Assembly (NCBI GenBank): GCA_007692665.1
Contig: REBP01000134.1
Span: forward strand, 1 to 64,000
DNA length: 64,000 bases
Reading direction: 5' to 3'
Origin: Gemmatimonadales bacterium
GTDB taxonomy: Bacteria > Gemmatimonadota > Gemmatimonadetes > Longimicrobiales > Gaopeijiaceae
In this document: in pieces, positions 19,497 through 34,822 of the stretch
Numbering within the stretch: position 1 is the stretch's first letter
Layout: each line of letters begins with the position of its first letter
Notes under the pieces: generated by a model
Databases searched by the model: none
What the model was told of the DNA's origin: nothing
The model's input: only the letters and a program-made list of their open reading frames with translations
Translations under genes and position numbers: made by a program

Positions 19497-20782
19497 CAGG
19501 GTATCTCCGAGGGTTCCGGGGTGAGGCCGTAGGGCTCCACCAGTTTCCATACGTGTGCGGGTACCATGCGTCTCATCCTCCGGGGACGTTCCCTGCGGAG
19601 GTGAAGCACGGTTTCGACGGCCTTCATTTCGACCCGGGCGCGGGCGAACTCGAGCCCCTTCGGCCCGACGCGCGGCATCAGGTACGCCATGACGGGGCGG
19701 AGCCAGGAAGGCGTGCGGCGCAGCGGAAGCCCGCCCGCGGCGCGCTCGACGTTGCCCAGGAAGCCCTTGACGGGACCATGACGCTTCCCCGAACTCCCCG
19801 GCTCGCTGCTGTCGAGTTCCGCGCCCAGGAGCTTCACCAGTTCCTCGCCCCGCTCATTCCGAATCACGAGCCACTGCGCTCCCTCGCCTCCCATGTAGCC
19901 CACCGTGAGGTCCGCCAGCGCGTTGGTGTAATCCACGCAGGTGCGGCAGGTGAGCGGGAAGAAGTCGCCGGGGAGCTGGGAGATGGGGAGCTTGAGGAAC
20001 GGGATCTCCCGGACCTCGCCCCCGGTGAACCTCAGTTCGACGTGATAGTCGGCGCGGAATTCGAGGTACTCGATGGTCTCGGGCGCATCGTCCAGGAGGG
20101 CCAGGAACTCGTGGAAGTTCTCCGTGGTCGTGTTGTCCGAGCAGGGCGTGCCGATGACATAGATCCGGTCGAAGCCGAGTTCGTCCTCGAGGGCGCGAAG
20201 GGCGTGGACCTGGCAGGGGATCCCGATGACCGCAATGCGGCGGAACCCCTGCTCGCGGGCGGGCTCGAGGAGGGAGAGGAGGGGCGCATACCCCATGCGC
20301 ATCCCGCGGCACGCGGCCATCCCTTCGGGCTCGGTGACCAGGACCGGCATGGGGCGCCACCTGTCGTCGGGGTGCGGGGCCACGGCCAGCACCGCATCCA
20401 CGGCACCTGTTTCCAGGAGCCGCTCCCCGATGCGCGTGGTGATGCCGGTCCACTGGGCCCCCTGGTCCGCCCGGGAGGGCACGAGGGACGCCCGCACCAT
20501 GCGGCGGTAGGGGCCGAAGAATCCCTCGTCTCCAACGGTCCGGTCCCTCGGCCGACCGTGCACCCGGGTCTCGAGTTCGTCGTAGCGCGGGTTGATGAAC
20601 TGGCAGGCCTTGCCGCAGCGCTCCGGCTCCGACGATCTCGAGATGCCGCAGTCGGTGCAGAGGTCCCGGGACCTGGCCGGGCCGGGCTCGGGGACCTTCA
20701 CCGATGGGTACCCGGCGAGGATCGGGAGTTCGATCCGGCGCGGGCTCGGGGCCGTCACGGCCGACGTCATGCCCGGTGTCAT
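19496..20782 (-). CDS. bciB: Ferredoxin-dependent divinyl chlorophyllide 8-vinyl reductase (FrhB-like)
   Basis: CTDCGISRSSEPERCGKACQFI, VIGIPCQVHALRALEDELGFDRIYVIGTPCSDNTTTENFHEFL, CRTCVDYTNALADLTVGYMGG. Confidence 0.9.
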   Translation of the reverse strand: MTPGMTSAVTAPSPRRIELPILAGYPSVKVPEPGPARSRDLCTDCGISRSSEPERCGKACQFINPRYDELETRVHGRPRDRTVGDEGFFGPYRRMVRASLVPSRADQGAQWTGITTRIGERLLETGAVDAVLAVAPHPDDRWRPMPVLVTEPEGMAACRGMRMGYAPLLSLLEPAREQGFRRIAVIGIPCQVHALRALEDELGFDRIYVIGTPCSDNTTTENFHEFLALLDDAPETIEYLEFRADYHVELRFTGGEVREIPFLKLPISQLPGDFFPLTCRTCVDYTNALADLTVGYMGGEGAQWLVIRNERGEELVKLLGAELDSSEPGSSGKRHGPVKGFLGNVERAAGGLPLRRTPSWLRPVMAYLMPRVGPKGLEFARARVEMKAVETVLHLRRERPRRMRRMVPAHVWKLVEPYGLTPEPSEIP

Positions 20783-22116
20783 GCGGGCTCCGAGAGGGCG
20801 ATGCCCCGGCGGATGGGGGCGATGCCGCGGGTGCGGCTCGTACCCTGGACGCTCAGCACGATGCCGGCTGCCGCAACGAAGAGCACGGCCTCGAGGAGGA
20901 AGACCAGCACGTAGCCGGCCGAGGGCGAGCCGAGGAAGGCCCTCGCGAGATCCGAGAGCGCGGCCCCCATGAACCCTCCGGTCCCGTACGCCAGCGCCTG
21001 CGCCCCGCCCCAGAACCCCATGCGGAGCCCGGCCCCTCCGGCCTTCCCCCGGACCGTGAGGCCCATCATGGCGCCGATGGCCGCCACCGCGAAGACGCCG
21101 TTGGCCACCCCGAGGGAGAAGACCGAGATCTTCATGCCGCCCACCGACCCGAGGGAGGGCATGAAGGCCAGTGCCAGCAGGGCCACGGCGGACCCGATGC
21201 AGCCGGCGGCGGCCCACCGGGGGAGGGTCCCGAACCGGGACGCCCCGACGGCGCCGATGAGCATGCCGAGGAGGGCGCCTCCGTGCTGCATCCCGGCCAC
21301 CCGGGTGGACTCGCCGGGGGTCATGCCGAAGACCTCGCCGGCAAAGGGCTCGAGGATGATCTCCTGCGCCGAGTACGCCAGCATCGACACGAAGACGAAA
21401 ATGGCGAAGCGCCGGGACTGGGGGTCCTCCCACATGGCCCGGAAGGTGTCGCCGAAGGAGGCCGTGCGACCGTCCGGCGTCGAGGTCCCGCGAAAGGCGT
21501 TCACGACGATGCCGTCGGTGCGCCCCCAGACGGCGACCAGGGTCGCGAGGAGCGCGATGCCGCAGACCCCGCCGGTGACCGCCAGCAGCCGGGCCGGCGA
21601 GAAGGGGTCCAGCAGGGTGCCGGCGACCCCCGCCGTCACGATCATGCCGGCGATCATCAGGATCCAGAAGAGCGCGGCGGCACCGGCCATGCGCTTCTCC
21701 TCGACCCGCTCGGCCAGGTAGGCCAGGAGCGGGGTGGATGCGGCGCTGATGCCGACACCCAGCCCGATGAAGGAGAGAACGCCCAGGGCCAGCCCCCAGC
21801 CGGTGTGCGTGCCGAGGAGCACGGTGGCGCCCGCCGCCGCGAATCCCGAGAGCGCCACCACCGTCATCCCCCCCACGATCCAGCTGATCCGCTTGCCCCC
21901 GGCATCGGAGAGGAACCCCATCCGGGGCCGGAGGAGCTGCACCGCGAAGTGCAGGGCCACGAGCGCCCCGGGGATCGACGCGGCGAGCCCCAGTTCCACC
22001 ACCATGACCCGGTTCAGCGTCGAGGTCATGATCACCATGACGGACCCGATGGCCACCTGCACGAGGGCGAGGCGGGCGATGCCGAGCCAGGTGAGGGGGG
22101 TGGCGCGGGCCGTCAT
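20779..22116 (-). CDS. PucC-family (BCD) MFS transporter/assembly protein, Bch2-like
   Basis: STLNRVMVVELGLAASIPGALVALHFAVQLLRPRMGFLSD; QEIILEPFAGEVFGM; location after bchG. Confidence 0.85.
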   Translation of the reverse strand: MTARATPLTWLGIARLALVQVAIGSVMVIMTSTLNRVMVVELGLAASIPGALVALHFAVQLLRPRMGFLSDAGGKRISWIVGGMTVVALSGFAAAGATVLLGTHTGWGLALGVLSFIGLGVGISAASTPLLAYLAERVEEKRMAGAAALFWILMIAGMIVTAGVAGTLLDPFSPARLLAVTGGVCGIALLATLVAVWGRTDGIVVNAFRGTSTPDGRTASFGDTFRAMWEDPQSRRFAIFVFVSMLAYSAQEIILEPFAGEVFGMTPGESTRVAGMQHGGALLGMLIGAVGASRFGTLPRWAAAGCIGSAVALLALAFMPSLGSVGGMKISVFSLGVANGVFAVAAIGAMMGLTVRGKAGGAGLRMGFWGGAQALAYGTGGFMGAALSDLARAFLGSPSAGYVLVFLLEAVLFVAAAGIVLSVQGTSRTRGIAPIRRGIALSEPA

Positions 22117-22119
22117 GGG

Positions 22120-23043
22120 TCAGCTCCCCATCCCGCGGAGGGCGAAGGCGGCGAACATCATCCCCGCCACGAAGAGCGGCACGCCGAACCCCGAATACCA
22201 GAGGGCCCGCTCCCGGGGCGCCTGCAGGAACCGATGGAGCATGGGGATCTGGATCAGCAGCAGGACCCCGATCCCCAGCACGTGCACCGGCCGACCCCAG
22301 GGGGCCATGAGGAGCAGGACCGCGACCTGCGCGGCCACCATGACGCCGGCCGCGACCCAGGCGGCCCGCTCCGGTCCGAGCGCCGCCGGCAGCGAGCGGA
22401 TGCCCATGCGCCGGTCCCCCTCGATGGCCTTGAAGTCGTTCAGGGTCATGATCCCGTGGGTGCCGAGGGAATAGAGGAGGGCCACGACGAGGATGGGCGT
22501 GCCCGGGAGCTGTCCGCCCAGCAGGACTGCCGCGCCGGTGACCCAGGCGAGTCCCTCGTAGGAGACGCCCACGGCGAGGTTGCCGATCCATCCGTTCTGC
22601 TTGAACCGGAAGGGAGGCGCCGAGTATCCCCAGGCAAGGAGCAGCGCCAGGAGCGTCGCGACGAAACCCCACGTGCCGAGGAACCAGCCGGCCGCAGCCG
22701 ACACGCCGGTCCAGGCGACGGCAAGCCCCAGCCCCCAGCGCCCGGGAATGCGTCCCGAGGGAATCGGTCGGTTCGGTTCGTTGATCGCATCTACCTCTCG
22801 GTCGTACCAGTCATTCACGGCCTGGCTCGTCGCGCATACCAGCGGCCCGGCCACGAGGACCCCGAGGAGCGCGATGGGCCAGCGCTCGGACGGAGCCACA
22901 CCCGAGGACACCGCGCCGCACAGGAACGCCCACATGGGCGGGAACCAGGTGACGGGCTTGAACAGCTCCAGCACCGCTCCCGGCTGGGGGAGAGTGCGCG
23001 CCTCGGCGGGCTGCTCTGAGTGTAATGTTTGATGGACAGGCAT
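22120..23043 (-). CDS. bchG: Bacteriochlorophyll synthase (prenyltransferase)
   Basis: ELFKPVTWFPPMWAFLCGAVSSG, QAVNDWYDREVDAINEPNRPIPSGRI, GTHGIMTLNDFKAIEGDRRMGIRSLP. Start uncertain (ATG 23043 or GTG 22974). Confidence 0.95.
   Translation of the reverse strand: MPVHQTLHSEQPAEARTLPQPGAVLELFKPVTWFPPMWAFLCGAVSSGVAPSERWPIALLGVLVAGPLVCATSQAVNDWYDREVDAINEPNRPIPSGRIPGRWGLGLAVAWTGVSAAAGWFLGTWGFVATLLALLLAWGYSAPPFRFKQNGWIGNLAVGVSYEGLAWVTGAAVLLGGQLPGTPILVVALLYSLGTHGIMTLNDFKAIEGDRRMGIRSLPAALGPERAAWVAAGVMVAAQVAVLLLMAPWGRPVHVLGIGVLLLIQIPMLHRFLQAPRERALWYSGFGVPLFVAGMMFAAFALRGMGS
23021..23038. promoter_or_regulatory. PpsR/CrtJ-type palindrome TGTAATGTTTGATGGACA
   Basis: Exact TGT-N12-ACA at the 5' end of bchG. 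Confidence 0.6.
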
Positions 23044-23154
23044 GTTCGTCAAGAAAAATGGACAGTCGTGGCAAAAAAAGAGCTCCATGGTCCGCCGCGG
23101 AGCGGCACGGCGGTGGCGCCGTTCAACCCTTCATGACCCGGACTGGCCATCGGA

Positions 23155-24570
23155 TCACCCGTCGCCGCCGTCGACGTCGTAGCGCCGAAGCTTCGTGTAG
23201 AGGGACTGGCGACTGACCCCCAGGATCTCGGCAGCGGCGGTGCGGTTGCCGTCGGTGAGCTTGAGGGCCGACTCGATGAAATGCGCCTCGACGATCCCCA
23301 CCGTGTTCTGCACGAGCTGCTTCAGCGAGACCTTCCCGACCTGGTCGGTGAGCTGCTCCACCGCGCGGGAGAGGTCCCGGTGGGCGGTGAGGGCACCCTC
23401 GCTCCAGATCCTCCGGCTCACGTTCCGGATCGTGATCCCGATGCAGGGGGGCTCGGCTCCGTCGATGGGAGTGGCGGAGAGCTCCACCTCGGATTCGAGG
23501 TCCAGGGCAGAGTGCAGCGTGGTGGGAAACAGCCGGACTTCACCGAACTTCTCGAGGTTGGTCAGAAGCACGGTCATGTCGGCGCCGGGTCGGCCGAGCC
23601 ATCGTCCGAGGCTGTGTCCGGTGAGTTCCTCCTCGGCGGGGATCTGGACCAGCATGCGGAACGCGCGGTTGGCCATGAGAACGCGGGCGTCCCGATCCGT
23701 CACCACGAAGGGATCCGGACCGTGCTCCAGGAGCCGGGCCGGATTGAGCCCACCGGGCGACGGCGAGGGGCCGGCGGGCCCACTGCGGGCTTCCTGCAGG
23801 TGCACGAGGAGGATCCCGTCCCGCTCCTCCTGCACGACGGCGGCGTCCAGGCGCCAACCCTCGCCACTCCCGAGCTCCAGCGTCACCGTTTCGGCCCGGC
23901 CCCGGTCGCGAACGCCCTCGAGGTGGCGGCGGATCTCGTCACGGGAGCGATCCGCGAAGGTCAGGTCCTCCGGGAAGATGCGGCCGGTGAGCTTCCGCGG
24001 CGGAAGCCCGAAGGCCTGGCCCGCTGCCCGGTTCGCATCCAGGATCCGGCGCGAGGGCGCCTCGAGGACCAGGAGGGCCTCCGAAGACCGCTGGAAGAGG
24101 AGGCGGTAGCGGGTCTCCATCTGGCGGAGCCTCCAGTAGTCGCGTTCCAGCGCCTGCTGGGCTTCGACCAGTCGTCTCTGGAGGTCCGAGAGGGACTGGA
24201 GATTCCGGCCCATGACCAGGAATCCCTCGTCCTCGTCGATGAGGACCCCGGTGTAGCCGATGGGAAGATCGATCCCCCCGGGGAGGGTCTGGTTGACCTG
24301 CCGCGTCCGGGAGATCCCGTTGGCGCGGGCATCCTCCAGGAGCTGGCCGACCTTGGACCGGGTGTCGGGAAGGACGGTCTCGGCCCAGATCCTGCCGATC
24401 CACTCCCGGAGGTTCTCCTCGATGACGGCGGGATCCCGGTACACCTCGAGGACGCGCCCCACCGCATCCAGGTGGAGCACCACGTCGGCAGACGCCCGAA
24501 CCACCCGCTCGAGGACCGGCCCAGCCTTCCCCAGCATGGGCACCGTCGAATTCCGAAAGATGGCGGTCAC
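23155..24570 (-). CDS. ppsR: PpsR/CrtJ-type PAS-HTH transcriptional regulator
   Basis: N-term region plus PAS repeats; C-terminal Fis-type HTH ALKLTDGNRTAAAEILGVSRQSLYTKLRRYDV; location in photosynthesis cluster. Confidence 0.9.
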   Translation of the reverse strand: MTAIFRNSTVPMLGKAGPVLERVVRASADVVLHLDAVGRVLEVYRDPAVIEENLREWIGRIWAETVLPDTRSKVGQLLEDARANGISRTRQVNQTLPGGIDLPIGYTGVLIDEDEGFLVMGRNLQSLSDLQRRLVEAQQALERDYWRLRQMETRYRLLFQRSSEALLVLEAPSRRILDANRAAGQAFGLPPRKLTGRIFPEDLTFADRSRDEIRRHLEGVRDRGRAETVTLELGSGEGWRLDAAVVQEERDGILLVHLQEARSGPAGPSPSPGGLNPARLLEHGPDPFVVTDRDARVLMANRAFRMLVQIPAEEELTGHSLGRWLGRPGADMTVLLTNLEKFGEVRLFPTTLHSALDLESEVELSATPIDGAEPPCIGITIRNVSRRIWSEGALTAHRDLSRAVEQLTDQVGKVSLKQLVQNTVGIVEAHFIESALKLTDGNRTAAAEILGVSRQSLYTKLRRYDVDGGDG

Positions 24571-24611
24571 ATTGAACCTGGCCCGGTAGGGGGGGACTCC
24601 AGCCTTTGCCG

Positions 24612-24636
24612 CGCCCCCTGCAACGTGCAGGGCGCC
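24612..24636. other. Stem-loop between aerR-like gene and ppsR (CCCTGCA-acg-TGCAGGG with GC extension)
   Basis: Perfect 7-bp inverted repeat 24616-24622/24626-24632. Confidence 0.5.
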
Positions 24637-24648
24637 GAGCCGGAGTCC

Positions 24649-25449
24649 TCAGAGAAAGGCACGTGCAACCAGAGGTGCGAGACGAGCATCAACCGAGGCG
24701 GCATCGGCCCCCACGGCATCCACCAGGTCCGGCTGCGAGAGGAGTGCAGGGCCCCCGAGGAGCACGCCCACTTCGGGGTTCCGGGAGCGGCGACGGATGC
24801 GCCGGATCTCGTCCCTGAGCTGGGCGGCGCCATCGACAAGGGAGATGGACAGCCCCACCACGTGCACGAAACGAGTCGAAACCAGCTCCGGGACCGGAGC
24901 CGATTCGAAGGGGGCGCCGAAGCAGACGGACCACGAGGAGGCCTGGAAGAACTCGGCCACCATCAGCATGCCCAGCGTGTGGGTCTGCCCCGAGGGCGAC
25001 GCCAGCAGCACCACGGGCCGACCCCCTTCCGACATGGGCTCCTCGGAAGGAATCTGGCTTCCCAGCTCCCGCACGATGCGCTGAAGCCTCCCGGTCACCA
25101 GCGTCACGTCGACGAAATCGCACCTGTCCTCCTCCCAGTCCACCCCGATTTCCCGAGCCGCCGGCGCGGCCAGCTCCACCAGGAACCGGTCCGCACTGAT
25201 CCCGCGCCGAATCGCGCGGGAGACAAAGGCGTCGAGCGCCGTTTCGTCGAACCCCCGAAGCACCGTGACGAACTTCCTGATCTCGACCCGGTCCAGTTCG
25301 AGGCTGAGCTTCGAGACGGTCCCCTTCGGATTGGATTCGGACTCAAAACGTGCAGAAGGTAGTCTATGCACGTTTGGCTGGTCCGGCAACGGGGCGAAAT
25401 GACCCTCCGCTCCGCCGTCCGCGCTGGCTTCGTGCCCTTTCATCGTCAT
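24649..25449 (-). CDS. aerR: Cobalamin-binding regulator, AerR/PpaA-like
   Basis: B12-binding fold VVLLASPSGQTHTLGMLMVAEFFQASSWSVCFGAP with His; adjacent to ppsR and divergent from bchF; start codon uncertain. Confidence 0.8.
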   Translation of the reverse strand: MTMKGHEASADGGAEGHFAPLPDQPNVHRLPSARFESESNPKGTVSKLSLELDRVEIRKFVTVLRGFDETALDAFVSRAIRRGISADRFLVELAAPAAREIGVDWEEDRCDFVDVTLVTGRLQRIVRELGSQIPSEEPMSEGGRPVVLLASPSGQTHTLGMLMVAEFFQASSWSVCFGAPFESAPVPELVSTRFVHVVGLSISLVDGAAQLRDEIRRIRRRSRNPEVGVLLGGPALLSQPDLVDAVGADAASVDARLAPLVARAFL

Positions 25450-25519
25450 TCCCGTGGGGGAGAGAGAGGGGAGGCCGGAGCCGCAGGCGCGCCGGTCCGG
25501 GGCTTCCCATTTCCCCCCT

Positions 25520-25548
25520 TCAATAATGTCCGGATTGCTTGACGTCAA
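25520..25548 (-). promoter_or_regulatory. Putative aerR-ppsR promoter (TTGACG-N17-TATTGA on minus strand)
   Basis: minus-strand -35 = complement of 25543-25548, -10 = complement of 25520-25525. Confidence 0.5.
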
Positions 25549-25560
25549 TATTTCTTGACA
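25527..25560. promoter_or_regulatory. Two overlapping PpsR-like sites TGTCCGGATTGCTTGACG and CGTCAATATTTCTTGACA
   Basis: TGT-N12-ACG (25527-25544) and CGT-N12-ACA (25543-25560), the latter with GTCAA-N6-TTGAC inverted repeat; in aerR/bchF divergent promoter. Confidence 0.6.
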
Positions 25561-25584
25561 CGACGATTCCACCCGCCCTATACT
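25555..25584 (+). promoter_or_regulatory. bchF operon sigma70-type promoter (TTGACA-N18-TATACT)
   Basis: TTGACA 25555-25560; TATACT 25579-25584. Confidence 0.7.
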
Positions 25585-25586
25585 GA

Positions 25587-27674
<2,088 letters not shown>

Positions 27675-27676
27675 CC

Positions 27677-29422
27677 ATGCAGCTCACGATCTGGACCTAC
27701 GAAGGACCGCCCCACGTGGGCGCCATGCGCGTGGCCACCGGCATGACCGACGTGCACTACGTCCTCCACGCGCCGCAGGGCGACACGTACGCCGATCTGC
27801 TGTTCACGATGATCGAGCGCCGCGACCACCGCCCGCCGGTGACCTACACGACCTTCCAGGCCCAGGACCTGGGCGGCGACACGGCGGGGCTCGTGAAGGA
27901 GGCGGTGCGCGCCGCCTGGGAGCGCTTCCGCCCGCAGGCCATGCTCGTGGGCGCCTCGTGCACGGCAGAGCTGATCCAGGACGATCCCGGCGGCCTGGCC
28001 GCCACGCTGGACCTGCCCATTCCGGTGGTCCCGCTGGAGCTTCCGGCCTACCAGCGGAAGGAGAACTGGGGCGCCTCGGAGACCTTCTACCAGCTGGTCC
28101 GGGCCATGGCCCTTCCGCATGCGCCCCCGCCGGGCACCGAGCGGGCCACGGTGCGGGAGCGGTGCGAGGCCGAGGGCCGGCGACCCACCTGCAACCTCCT
28201 CGGCGCCACGGCGCTGGGCTTCCGCCACCGGGACGACGTGACCGAGGTCACGCGGCTCCTGGAGGCGCTGGGCGTCGAGGTCCGCCTCGTGGCGCCCATG
28301 CACTCCTCGCCCAACGACCTGGCCGGCATGGGCGAGGCCGACTTCAACGTCGTCCTCTACCCCGAGATCGGGGGGCAGGCCGCGACGTGGCTCGAGCGCA
28401 CCTTCCGGCAGCCGTCGGTGCGCACGGTGCCCATCGGGATCGGCGCCACGCGGGACTTCGTGCGCGAGGTGGCCGCGGTGGCCGGCCTCGACGAGGAGGC
28501 GTCGCTCGCCATCGTGGACCGGAAGCTCCCGAGCCGGCTCCCCTGGTGGTCCCGCTCGGTGGACTCCACCTACCTCACCGACAAGCGGGTCTTCATCTTC
28601 GGCGACGCCACCCACGCCGTCGCCGCGGCCCGCGTGGCCCGCGAGGAGCTGGGCTTCCAGGTGGTGGGACTCGGGTGCTACAACCGGGAGTTCGCCCGCG
28701 AGGTCCGCACCGCCGCGAAGGCCATCGGCATCGAGCCGCTCATCACCGACGACTACCTCGAGGTGGAGGACGCCATTCGCGAGGCCGCCCCGGAGCTGGT
28801 GCTCGGCACCCAGATGGAGCGGCACATCGCGAAGCGGCTCGGGCTCTTCTGCACCGTGATCTCGGCGCCGGTCCACGTGCAGGACTTCCCGGCCCGGTAC
28901 TCGCCCCAGATGGGGCCCGAGGGCGCCAACGTCATCTTCGACAGCTGGGTGCACCCGCTCATGATGGGGCTCGAGGAGCACCTGCTGGGCATGTTCCAGG
29001 ACGACTTCGAGTTCGCCAACGACCGGGGCCCCTCGCACCTGCATTCCGAGGCGCCTCCGGCGGCCCCGACGGTCGCCCCGGCCCCGGTGGTCGCCACGCC
29101 CCCGCTCATGGCGGCGGACGCAACAGCCGTGGCGGACGCGGCGGCGCACCCCGCGGCCTCGCCGGGTGATTCGCAGGCCGCGATCCCCGCTGCCGCGGTG
29201 GCCACGGCGGCCACCGTCGCATCCCCGGAAGGCGCACCCGGTTCCGCCTCCGACAACGGCCCCACCTGGGCCGCCGAAGCCGAGCAGGAGCTGAAGAAGA
29301 TCCCGTTCTTCGTGCGCGGGAAGGTGCGGCGCAACACCGAGGCCTTCGCCTCCGAACGGGACATTTCGGCGATCACGGTGGACGTCATGTACGACGCCAA
29401 GGCCCACTTCGGGAACCGCTGA
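27677..29422 (+). CDS. bchB: Light-independent protochlorophyllide reductase subunit B
   Basis: [43 protein letters not shown]-terminal [17 protein letters not shown]. Confidence 0.97.
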   Translation: MQLTIWTYEGPPHVGAMRVATGMTDVHYVLHAPQGDTYADLLFTMIERRDHRPPVTYTTFQAQDLGGDTAGLVKEAVRAAWERFRPQAMLVGASCTAELIQDDPGGLAATLDLPIPVVPLELPAYQRKENWGASETFYQLVRAMALPHAPPPGTERATVRERCEAEGRRPTCNLLGATALGFRHRDDVTEVTRLLEALGVEVRLVAPMHSSPNDLAGMGEADFNVVLYPEIGGQAATWLERTFRQPSVRTVPIGIGATRDFVREVAAVAGLDEEASLAIVDRKLPSRLPWWSRSVDSTYLTDKRVFIFGDATHAVAAARVAREELGFQVVGLGCYNREFAREVRTAAKAIGIEPLITDDYLEVEDAIREAAPELVLGTQMERHIAKRLGLFCTVISAPVHVQDFPARYSPQMGPEGANVIFDSWVHPLMMGLEEHLLGMFQDDFEFANDRGPSHLHSEAPPAAPTVAPAPVVATPPLMAADATAVADAAAHPAASPGDSQAAIPAAAVATAATVASPEGAPGSASDNGPTWAAEAEQELKKIPFFVRGKVRRNTEAFASERDISAITVDVMYDAKAHFGNR

Positions 29423-29430
29423 GAGCTGCC

Positions 29431-34042
<4,612 letters not shown>

Positions 34043-34043
<1 letters not shown>

Positions 34044-34822
34044 TGAACCCCCTCGCGTCCCCTGCTGCGGCCGAACGGCCGGAGCGCATTCGCACCTACT
34101 TCGAGGGGCGGGCGGAAAACTGGATCCGCCTGACTTCGGATGCGCCGGTTTCCGGCGTGCGGGCGCGTGTGCGGGCGGGGCGCGAGCAGATGTCCGAAAC
34201 CCTCCTGGGGTGGCTGGAGCGCCCCGCGGCCGAGGGGCCGGGCGAGGGTGCAGCGGTGGTTCCGCGAACGGTCCTCGACGCCGGCTGTGGTCCCGGCGAG
34301 ATCTCGCTCCGACTGGCCGTCCGCGGGTTCCGGGTCACGGGGGTGGAGCTTGCCCCGTCGCTGGCCGCGGCGGCCCGGGAGCGGGTCCGGGCAGCGGGCG
34401 CCGCCGACCGGATCGAGATCCGCGAGGGCGATGCTACCCGCCCCGAGGGCGGACCCTGGGACCATGTGCTCGTCATGGACGTCCTCTTCCACTACCCGCT
34501 GGACGAAGCGGTGGAGGCCGTGGCGAGGCTGGCCGCGCAGGCCCGCCAAAGCCTGGTCTTCACGCTGGCACCGCGCACGCCGCTCCTTGCAGCGCTCCGG
34601 GCGGTGGGCGGTCTCTTTCCACGGAAGGACCGGGCGCCCACGCTGCACCCGGTGCCGGTGGATGCCTTCGTCGAGCGGGCCCTGGCCCACCCGACGCTGG
34701 CTGCCGGGCAGTGGAGCCTGGGGCGCCAGCGTTTCGTGCGCTCGGGCGTCTACTTCTCCCATGCGGTCGAGTTCGTCCGGGGCGATGCGGGCGTGGCCCC
34801 CGCGGGCGAGGGGCCATCATGA
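34043..34822 (+). CDS. bchM: Magnesium protoporphyrin IX O-methyltransferase
   Basis: YFEGRAENWIRLTSDAPVSGVRARVRAGREQM, VLDAGCGPGEISLRLAVRGFRVTGVELAPS; ATGA overlap with bchL. Confidence 0.93.

Noticed and set aside
28238-28253. Palindrome CGTGACCGAGGTCACG as an operator
   Set aside because: Lies in the middle of bchB coding sequence; likely coincidental.
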